Source of the DNA: Bacteroidota bacterium | Lineage (GTDB): Bacteria; Bacteroidota; Bacteroidia; Bacteroidales; VadinHA17 | Assembly: GCA_006227095.1 (NCBI GenBank) | Contig: SBFZ01000007.1 | Location: 1 to 5,127, forward strand | Direction of reading: 5' to 3' | Length of the DNA stretch: 5,127 nucleotides | Shown: positions 1 to 5,127 of the stretch, in pieces | Layout of the letters: each line of letters begins with the position of its first letter | How positions within the stretch are numbered: the stretch's first letter is position 1 | The notes under the pieces: model-generated | The model's database searches: none | What the model saw: the letters and a program-made list of their open reading frames with translations, nothing else | Told to the model about the DNA's origin: nothing | Program-made: the position numbers and the translations under genes

Positions 1-259
1 TCTCACCTTCAATCGCGGTAATAAAATCCTTTAATGGCAAATCTGGCTTATCCGGATCGAAATAGAAGCCACCGTTTTTGCCTTTCATGGAATCAACAAA
101 TCCCATTTTCACCAAACGGTGCAGGATCTTGGCAGTGAAAAACTGGGGAGATTCAATCTCCCTGGAAATTTCCACCACCCCGGGTTTCCGGCCATTCAGG
201 TTCTGTGCCTGTATATATACCAGACTCCTGAGTGCATATTCTGTTTCTTTTGTAAACAA
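1..259 (-). CDS. Rrf2-family transcriptional regulator, N-terminal part (3' end outside window)
   Basis: The reverse strand reads through 86 codons with no stop before the window edge. The protein begins (L/M)FTKETEYALRSLVYIQ, the characteristic N-terminus of Rrf2 winged-helix regulators. It continues with the recognition-helix region around residues 28-52 (VVEISREIESPQFFTAKIL, then HRLVKMGF) and the wing KGKNGGFYF at 59-67. The family includes NsrR (NO), IscR (Fe-S status) and CymR (cysteine). The cysteines that would ligate an Fe-S cluster normally lie near residues 90-110, just past the edge, so the sensory type cannot be read here. There is no in-frame ATG upstream. The TTG at 259-257 is chosen because it places the family N-terminus exactly; a TTG at 307-305 is a poorer alternative because its extension matches nothing in the family. 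The gene is divergent from the ric-norB operon, so a role as its local NO-responsive repressor is likely but inferred. Confidence 0.9.
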   Translation of the reverse strand, partial: MFTKETEYALRSLVYIQAQNLNGRKPGVVEISREIESPQFFTAKILHRLVKMGFVDSMKGKNGGFYFDPDKPDLPLKDFITAIEGE

Positions 260-304
260 GGTAGTTGACTTTTTGGATTCAACAAATGTAATTAAAACTT
301 GATG

Positions 305-312
305 CAAAAATA
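305..312 (-). promoter_or_regulatory. Candidate -7 element of the Rrf2 gene
   Basis: The reverse strand reads TATTTTTG, an exact match to the Bacteroidota -7 consensus TAnnTTTG. It lies about 45 bases upstream of the proposed TTG start. No TTTG/TTG -33 element is present 19-21 bases further upstream (about 332-336), so this would be a weak or atypical promoter. The missing -33 position falls inside the inverted repeat at 324-343. The region is AT-rich, so a chance match is possible. Confidence 0.4.
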
Positions 313-323
313 CAAAAATTATT

Positions 324-343
324 AAATGACCTTTTTGTCATTT
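324..343. promoter_or_regulatory. Inverted-repeat candidate operator (AAATGAC-N6-GTCATTT)
   Basis: AAATGAC (324-330) and GTCATTT (337-343) are perfect 7-base inverted arms around a 6-base spacer, centred at 333.5. The right arm contains the last base of the TTTG -33 element (334-337) of the ric-norB promoter, and the spacer contains the rest, so a dimer bound here would block RNA polymerase. The site also covers the place where a -33 element for the divergent Rrf2 gene would be. It is therefore a plausible site for repression of the operon and autoregulation by the adjacent Rrf2 protein. The half-site spacing is one base off the classical CRP/FNR register, so a CRP-family regulator is less likely but not excluded. 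The repeat is directly visible; the binding protein is inferred. Confidence 0.6.
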
Positions 344-365
344 ATTCAAAATAATGATATCTTTG
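334..365 (+). promoter_or_regulatory. Bacteroidota-type promoter of the ric-norB operon
   Basis: TTTG at 334-337 is followed, after exactly 20 bases, by TATCTTTG at 358-365. This fits the Bacteroidota primary sigma factor consensus TTTG-N19-21-TAnnTTTG in both elements and in spacing. Transcription would begin near 370-373, giving a leader of under 20 bases before the ATG at 390. This supports 390 rather than 354 as the start codon of ric, because 354 would lie upstream of the transcription start. Confidence 0.75.
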
Positions 366-384
366 TCCTGTAATCAATATCATT
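353..384. repeat. Inverted repeat around the -7 element (AATGATAT-N16-ATATCATT)
   Basis: AATGATAT (353-360) and ATATCATT (377-384) are perfect 8-base inverted arms separated by 16 bases. The left arm overlaps the first three bases of the -7 element, and the right arm ends 5 bases before the ric start codon. Since the left arm lies upstream of the expected transcription start, the two arms would not be in the same RNA, so any function is more likely at the DNA level than as a hairpin. The arms share AATGA/TCATT with the inverted repeat at 324-343. Arms this AT-rich can arise by chance. Confidence 0.35.
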
Positions 385-389
385 TTAAT

Positions 390-1082
390 ATGAAACAGGA
401 AGAACAGCTTTTAGGGAATATAGTGGCGAAGGATTTCAGGGCGGCCTCCGTACTTAGCGGAGCCGGACTGGACTTCTGCTGTGGCGGCAGCAAGACTCTT
501 GAAGCCGCATGCAGGGAAAAAGGAATCAGGACTGAGGATATCCTGGAACAGCTGGCTGACCTTGATAACCAGCCTGTCATACCGGGACAGAACTTCAATG
601 ACTGGCAACCGGATTTCCTTTCTGACTATATTGTAAACGTACACCATTCCTATATAAGGAAAACCCTCCCCGACCTTCTTTTCTACACTGATAAGATAAT
701 GAATGTCCATGGTGACAGGCATCCTGAATTAAAAGTGGTTGCCGGGCTGTTCCGCAGACTCGGCAAGGAGCTTCTGGCTCACCTTGACAGGGAAGAGGAA
801 GTTCTTTTCCCGGCCATCAGGGAAGCAGTGAAAACAAAATCGCCCGAGGCTTTGAAGACTATCGCCGGAGAATTGCCGGGGATGAACGATGAGCACGAAT
901 TTGTAGGGGGAACCATGGATAAAATAAATGAGATCACAGGCGGATATAGGGTGCCTGAGGACGGCTGCAACACCTATGCCGTTACCTGCAGACTTCTGAA
1001 AGAATTCGAGGACGACATTCATATACATGTCCATCTTGAAAACAACATTCTGTTTCCGAAATCCTTGAATCTCCAGATATAA
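390..1082 (+). CDS. ric: Iron-sulfur cluster repair di-iron protein (RIC/YtfE/ScdA family)
   Basis: This 230-residue cytoplasmic protein restores Fe-S clusters damaged by nitric oxide or oxidants. The N-terminal ScdA_N/DUF542 domain (about residues 5-60) carries the family signature LDFCCGGSKTLEAAC with the vicinal pair C30-C31. A hemerythrin-like four-helix bundle follows (about 78-225). By alignment from memory with E. coli YtfE, the di-iron ligands H86, H107, H131, E135 (in HLDREEEVLFP), H169 (in NDEHE), H213 and E217 (in HVHLENNILFP) are all present, so the protein should be active. The length is close to the usual 220-240 residues. The ATG at 390 is chosen over an in-frame ATG at 354 because the latter lies before the -7 element and adds 12 residues foreign to the family; YtfE also has its CC at 30-31. 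No Shine-Dalgarno sequence is seen, as is normal for the phylum. It is the first gene of an operon with the NO reductase, whose start is 19 bases downstream. Confidence 0.93.
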   Translation: MKQEEQLLGNIVAKDFRAASVLSGAGLDFCCGGSKTLEAACREKGIRTEDILEQLADLDNQPVIPGQNFNDWQPDFLSDYIVNVHHSYIRKTLPDLLFYTDKIMNVHGDRHPELKVVAGLFRRLGKELLAHLDREEEVLFPAIREAVKTKSPEALKTIAGELPGMNDEHEFVGGTMDKINEITGGYRVPEDGCNTYAVTCRLLKEFEDDIHIHVHLENNILFPKSLNLQI

Positions 1083-1101
1083 GCGCTAATCAAACCTTGA
1101 A

Positions 1102-3348
1102 ATGATCATGAAAACAAGAAGACTCTGGATTGGTTTTTTGACCGTAGTGACGGTATCTTTTGCGGTACTGCTCTTTTTCGGAAGGGAAATTTACCGTCAG
1201 GCACCTCCGGTTCCTGACAGGGTGGTAACAACTGACGGAAACCTGCTCTTTACGGGTCAGGATATAAAGGACGGACAGAATGTCTGGCAATCTATGGGGG
1301 GCCAGGAGATGGGAACCGTTTGGGGGCATGGCGCCTACCAGGCTCCCGACTGGAGTGCCGACTGGCTGCACAGGGAGGCAGTATTCATCCTGAACCGCAT
1401 GGCTCAGGAGACTGACAGCGCTGGCTTTGATCAGCTCAGCGAAGAGAGAAAAGCATCTTTAAAAGTCCAGCTGCAGCAGGAACTTCGGCCAAATACCTAT
1501 GATGCCTCAAGTGGCGTTCTGACGGTTTCGGTACTGAGGGCTGAGGCCATCGCCCACAACAGCAGCTATTATGCCGGCCTTTTCACCGATGATCCTGCCA
1601 GGGACGCTGAACGGGAAGTATACAGCGTGCCCGAAAACTCCCTTAAAGACCCGGAAAGGGTAAGGCAGCTGAACGCTTTCTTCTTCTGGATATCATGGGC
1701 ATGTGTTACACAACGCCCGGGTCAGGATATAACTTATACAAACAACTGGCCGGCAGAAGAACTTGTAGGCAACAAACCCACGGGGGCATTGCTTCTGTGG
1801 ACCGGCTTCAGTGTGATAATCCTGATTGCAGGCATAGGCCTCATGGCATGGTATTATGCAAGGAGAAAAGATGAGAGTTCAGGCGCTTTGCCGTCTGATT
1901 TTCCGCTGAAGAATGAAAAGGTAACGCCTTCACAAAAAGCAACCCTGAAGTATTTCTGGATCGTCTCGGCACTGTTGCTGGTGCAGGTGCTCATGGGTGT
2001 CATCACTGCACATTACACCGTTGAGGGGCAGGGGCTTTACGGAATTCCGCTGGCCAAATGGCTCCCATACCAGATCTCGAGGACATGGCATGTTCAGATA
2101 GCTATTTTCTGGATCGCCACATCATGGCTTGCAACCGGACTTTATTATGCTCCCGCGATCTCGGGTGTGGAGCCAAGATTTCAGAAGCTTGGCGTTAACT
2201 TCCTCTTCGGGGCACTTCTTGTCATTGTTGTAGGCTCTCTTGTTGGCCAGTGGCTGGGTGTTATGCAGAGGCTGGGCCTGGTGCAGAACTTCTGGTTCGG
2301 ACACCAGGGCTACGAATATGTGGACCTGGGGAGATTCTGGCAGTTGTTCCTGTTCATCGGACTGATAATCTGGCTTCTGCTGATGGGAAGGGCAATATGG
2401 CCGGCCCTGAAACAGAGATCAGAAAACCGGAACCTGCTGGTTCTTTTCCTGATATCTGTAATAGCTATTGCAGCATTTTACGGGGCAGGGCTGATGTGGG
2501 GACGCCAGACGAACCTGGCTGTGGCAGAATACTGGAGATGGTGGGTGGTTCACCTGTGGGTGGAGGGATTCTTTGAGGTATTCGCTGCAGTGGTAACAGC
2601 GTTCCTGTTCGTGAGGCTCAGGCTCCTCCGGGCGGAGACGGCGACCACGGCGGTTCTGTTCTCAACAATTGTCTTTCTTTCGGGTGGCATCCTCGGGACA
2701 TTCCATCATCTTTACTTCACCGGGACACCGACAGCGGTGCTTGCCCTTGGTGCCACCTTCAGCGCACTCGAGGTGGTTCCTCTTGCACTTATGGGATTCG
2801 AAGCCTGGGAAAACCTGAAAATAAGCCAGAGCTCCGAATGGATAAAGGCTTACAAATGGCCTATTTACAGCTTTATTTCAGTTGCTTTCTGGAACCTGGT
2901 CGGCGCCGGGATTTTCGGTTTTCTCATCAATCCTCCCATCGCGCTCTATTATATGCAGGGGCTGAACACCACACCTGTTCACGGTCATACCGCCCTCTTC
3001 GGAGTTTACGGAATGCTGGGAATAGGACTAATGCTCTTCGTTTTGCGCGACATGAACAAGGAATCGGTATGGAAAGAGGGATTCGTGAAATTCGGATTCT
3101 GGAGCATTAACATCGGACTGGCGGCAATGGTATTGATAAGCGTCCTTCCTGTCGGGCTGGCACAGACGGTAGCAAGTGTAAAGGAGGGATTATGGTTTGC
3201 CCGTTCGGCTGAGTTCATGCAGCAGCCATATATCCATACCCTCAAGTGGTTAAGAATGATTGGCGACACTCTGTTCGGCCTGGGAACCCTGTCACTTGCC
3301 TGGTTCATCTTCGGACTGGCCGGCGGCTGGAGCCTGAAGAAACAATAA
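1102..3348 (+). CDS. norB: Quinol-dependent nitric oxide reductase, single subunit (qNOR)
   Basis: This 748-residue inner-membrane protein of the heme-copper oxidase superfamily reduces 2 NO to N2O with electrons from quinol. The N-terminus has one membrane segment (about 8-27) and a periplasmic domain (about 30-225) that replaces the NorC subunit. That domain has no CxxCH motif, so it binds no heme c, which marks the quinol type. Thirteen further hydrophobic segments follow. Expected ligands are present: H330 and H629 for low-spin heme b, H627 for heme b3, and H484, H535, H536 and E488 for the non-heme iron FeB. E557 (in ALEVVPLALMGFEAW) matches a second conserved catalytic glutamate, and H304/E308 match positions implicated in quinol binding. 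The intact FeB site argues against the related NO dismutases. A second ATG at 1108 could be the true start, shortening the protein by 2 residues. The gene follows ric by 19 bases with no promoter or terminator between them, so they are probably cotranscribed. It is also called norZ. Confidence 0.96.
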   Translation: MIMKTRRLWIGFLTVVTVSFAVLLFFGREIYRQAPPVPDRVVTTDGNLLFTGQDIKDGQNVWQSMGGQEMGTVWGHGAYQAPDWSADWLHREAVFILNRMAQETDSAGFDQLSEERKASLKVQLQQELRPNTYDASSGVLTVSVLRAEAIAHNSSYYAGLFTDDPARDAEREVYSVPENSLKDPERVRQLNAFFFWISWACVTQRPGQDITYTNNWPAEELVGNKPTGALLLWTGFSVIILIAGIGLMAWYYARRKDESSGALPSDFPLKNEKVTPSQKATLKYFWIVSALLLVQVLMGVITAHYTVEGQGLYGIPLAKWLPYQISRTWHVQIAIFWIATSWLATGLYYAPAISGVEPRFQKLGVNFLFGALLVIVVGSLVGQWLGVMQRLGLVQNFWFGHQGYEYVDLGRFWQLFLFIGLIIWLLLMGRAIWPALKQRSENRNLLVLFLISVIAIAAFYGAGLMWGRQTNLAVAEYWRWWVVHLWVEGFFEVFAAVVTAFLFVRLRLLRAETATTAVLFSTIVFLSGGILGTFHHLYFTGTPTAVLALGATFSALEVVPLALMGFEAWENLKISQSSEWIKAYKWPIYSFISVAFWNLVGAGIFGFLINPPIALYYMQGLNTTPVHGHTALFGVYGMLGIGLMLFVLRDMNKESVWKEGFVKFGFWSINIGLAAMVLISVLPVGLAQTVASVKEGLWFARSAEFMQQPYIHTLKWLRMIGDTLFGLGTLSLAWFIFGLAGGWSLKKQ

Positions 3349-3370
3349 ATCTTCTTGATCTTGATTATTT

Positions 3371-3409
3371 ATGTCCTGTCTGTCAGCAATGCAGACAGGA
3401 TATGTTTTT
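3371..3409 (+). terminator. Rho-independent terminator after norB
   Basis: ATGTCCTGTCTG (3371-3382) pairs with CAGACAGGATAT (3392-3403) as a 12-base-pair stem containing one G-T wobble. The loop is 9 bases, and after one G there is a run of five T (3405-3409). It begins 22 bases after the norB stop codon. Read on the other strand the hairpin is not followed by a T-run, so it should terminate mainly the rightward ric-norB transcript. Confidence 0.85.
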
Positions 3410-3483
3410 AAATACCGGGCAGGCCATCCCTAACCGTTATTCTGACATATTTAAACGGGATCTGCAACCCTGTACCCTCTTTC

Positions 3484-5127
3484 CTATTGCTCACGCAATG
3501 TACGGGCCGGATCGAGGAAGGCAGCCCTGATTGTGTGAAAGGCCACTGTTAATAATGACAGGCAGGTAACTGACAGTATTGTAAGAATATAAAATTGCGG
3601 CGTGATACTTATTCTCAAGGCATACCCTTCCAGCCACCTTGTCATCAGCCAGTAACCTGCAGGAAGGGCAATGACAGAAGCGATCAATACCAGTACTATA
3701 TACTCGCGGCTCAGCAATGCCACGAGACCTGCAGCAGTGGCACCATGTGCCTTGCGCAGGCCTATCTCCCGGTAACGCCGCCGGGAAGTAAAAGCCGCAA
3801 GCCCGAATAACCCGATAGAGGAAATAACCAGGCTCAGAAATGTGGCAGCATCCATAAGCAGACCCATATTTCGCTCATCACTGTAATAATCTTTTACTGT
3901 CTCATCAATATAGCTGTAAGTCACAGGGAAGTCAGGGGTAAAGTCCTTAACAAGTGATGATATTCTTTCTACTGTTGCTGACTGATCTCCGGGATGAAGT
4001 TTAACAAGTATTTTTCTCATCCACCATTCCCTGTTTTTATAAATGATAACCGGTTTTATTTCTTCATCAAGCTTCCTGAAATAAAAATCCTTAACCACCC
4101 CTGCAATTGTATATACACCTCCGTTTCCACCTATAACATTGCCAGGAGGTTCTTCCAAATCCATCTGCCTGGCCGCCGTCTGGTTAATCAATATTTCTTC
4201 ATTGTAGCTTCCCCGGTATAAAGATCTTCCTGATACAATCTCCATTCCCATAAGGTCAAGGTAGTCATCATCAACCTGCAGCATATTGAATTTAAGAGCC
4301 TTGCCTGTCTCATTCCCTGGCCACTTGTTGAAAGTGTTGAAGTTACCCATGTTAACAGGGATACTGCTCCCCATTGCCACGCCTTCAACACCCGGGATAC
4401 TTCGGATCTCTGACATGAGGGCATCATAATTTGCTTCGACACCCATGTTTACTGAAAAGCCAATTACCATTACTCTGTCCTGGTTAAACCCAAGATCCCG
4501 GGTTTGCATAAAATTTATCTGCCTGCTAATTACTGAGATGCTGAAAACAAATATCAATGTAAGTATGAACTGAAAGATTACCAGTGCTTTTCTTAATCCG
4601 GATCCTTCGAGGCCATTATTTGCCGATGGCCTTAAAACCCTGACCGGGTTAAAAGATGACAGCACAAGGGCCGGGTACGTTCCGGCAATAAGGCCTGTAA
4701 CTGCCATCAATACCAATACCACAATAATATTCCTGGCATTCAGCATGTTTCCTTCCGTTATTTCAATTCCGGTAACCCTTTCAAAAAGAGGACCAAGGAG
4801 AATTGTAATAAAAGAGGCGATTACCACGGCGATTAAAGTCTGGAAAACGGATTCTCCAAATATCCGGATCATCAGATTGGTTCTTCCGGCTCCGACAACC
4901 TTCCTTACGCCAATCTCCTTTGCCCGGCTTGTAGCGGTTGCAGTAGCCAGGTTGATAAAATTTATGCAGGCCAGCAGAAGGATCATAAACCCTGTCAATG
5001 CAAATATCACTATTCTTGTAACAGGGCCCTTTCCTTTCTGATGAGTACTGAAATCATCAAACCCCGGGTCATTGTAGAGATGTATCCGCTCTATCGGATT
5101 AATAAAGAGCGTCACCTCATGTTTGAC
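3484..5127 (-). CDS. MacB/FtsX-type ABC transporter permease, C-terminal part (5' end outside window)
   Basis: The reading frame is open to the window edge (VKHEVTLFINPIERIHL...), so the GTG at 5115-5113 is an internal valine codon, not a start. The visible 547 residues are roughly the last two thirds of a protein family usually near 800 residues long. In order: the end of a periplasmic MacB-like domain; a first FtsX unit with membrane segments near 40-61, 94-115 and 134-156; a second-unit lead segment near 182-201; a second periplasmic domain (about 205-425) with family motifs VSGRSLY and IAGVVKDFYFRKL; and a second FtsX unit with segments near 430-447, 476-495 and 512-533. Both units carry the cytoplasmic EIG(V/L)RK motif (71-76 and 454-459), thought to lie at the interface with the ATPase. 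Such permeases belong to lipoprotein-release, peptide-efflux or mechanotransmission ABC systems; the substrate cannot be told. No ATPase is visible. The gene is convergent to norB and probably unrelated to NO metabolism. Confidence 0.9.
   Translation of the reverse strand, partial: VKHEVTLFINPIERIHLYNDPGFDDFSTHQKGKGPVTRIVIFALTGFMILLLACINFINLATATATSRAKEIGVRKVVGAGRTNLMIRIFGESVFQTLIAVVIASFITILLGPLFERVTGIEITEGNMLNARNIIVVLVLMAVTGLIAGTYPALVLSSFNPVRVLRPSANNGLEGSGLRKALVIFQFILTLIFVFSISVISRQINFMQTRDLGFNQDRVMVIGFSVNMGVEANYDALMSEIRSIPGVEGVAMGSSIPVNMGNFNTFNKWPGNETGKALKFNMLQVDDDYLDLMGMEIVSGRSLYRGSYNEEILINQTAARQMDLEEPPGNVIGGNGGVYTIAGVVKDFYFRKLDEEIKPVIIYKNREWWMRKILVKLHPGDQSATVERISSLVKDFTPDFPVTYSYIDETVKDYYSDERNMGLLMDAATFLSLVISSIGLFGLAAFTSRRRYREIGLRKAHGATAAGLVALLSREYIVLVLIASVIALPAGYWLMTRWLEGYALRISITPQFYILTILSVTCLSLLTVAFHTIRAAFLDPARTLREQ

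Noticed and set aside
78..302. A 74-codon plus-strand frame at the left end
   Set aside because: It is antisense to a clear Rrf2 coding sequence and resembles no protein I recognise.
324..343. Reading the inverted repeat as a CRP/FNR-family (HcpR-like) site
   Set aside because: The TGA half-sites are one base further from the centre than in CRP or FNR sites, and an Rrf2 gene is directly adjacent. This is not fully excluded.
354..389. N-terminal extension of ric from the ATG at 354
   Set aside because: The ATG lies upstream of the -7 element at 358-365, and the 12 added residues do not fit the family; the ATG at 390 does.
729..1034. Antisense frames within ric (also 411-722 and 380-598)
   Set aside because: These are shadows of the well-supported ric frame, with no recognisable protein features.
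1102..3348. NO dismutase or another divergent NOR-type enzyme instead of a NO reductase
   Set aside because: The FeB ligands (H484, E488, H535, H536), the second glutamate (E557) and the putative quinol-site residues are all intact, which fits ordinary qNOR.
3410..3483. Possible terminator for the leftward permease gene
   Set aside because: Only a weak 5-base stem (CCGTT/AACGG) with a long loop and no T-run is visible. The norB hairpin might serve from the other side but lacks a T-run in that direction.
3246..3530. A 94-codon plus-strand frame overlapping the end of norB, the terminator and the end of the permease
   Set aside because: It runs through the terminator hairpin and overlaps two real genes; its sequence looks like out-of-frame translation.
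4188..4442. Alternative minus-strand frame inside the permease gene
   Set aside because: It is a shadow of the permease frame, which is continuous and matches its family throughout.

Overview
The window looks like chromosomal DNA from a member of the Bacteroidota, probably an anaerobic or facultative Bacteroidales-type lineage. The evidence is a near-perfect Bacteroidota promoter (TTTG-N20-TAnnTTTG), the absence of Shine-Dalgarno sequences in front of the genes, an AT-rich intergenic region next to moderately GC-rich genes, and a long duplicated MacB/FtsX-type permease of the kind that is abundant in this phylum. Assignment below phylum level is inference.

Layout. Positions 1-259 (minus strand, 3' end outside the window) encode the DNA-binding half of an Rrf2-family regulator. 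Positions 260-389 are a compact divergent control region. It holds the promoter of the rightward operon (334-365), a perfect inverted repeat AAATGAC-N6-GTCATTT (324-343) lying on its -33 element, a second inverted repeat around its -7 element (353-384), and a candidate -7 element for the regulator (305-312). Positions 390-1082 encode a RIC/YtfE/ScdA-type di-iron protein for iron-sulfur cluster repair. After a 19-base gap, 1102-3348 encodes a single-subunit quinol-dependent nitric oxide reductase (qNOR) with all expected metal ligands. A rho-independent terminator (3371-3409) closes the operon. Convergent to it, 3484-5127 (minus strand, 5' end outside the window) encodes the C-terminal part of an FtsX/MacB-type ABC transporter permease.

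How it works together (inference from families and order): the first three genes form a nitrosative-stress module. The Rrf2 regulator, whose family includes the NO sensor NsrR and the Fe-S sensor IscR, would repress the divergent ric-norB operon by binding the inverted repeat over the -33 element. NO damage to its cluster would release the promoter. qNOR then reduces NO to N2O at the membrane with electrons from quinol, while RIC repairs damaged iron-sulfur centres in the cytoplasm. The permease has no evident link to this module.

I found no undescribed system. The most worthwhile new detail is the architecture of the divergent operator/promoter region.
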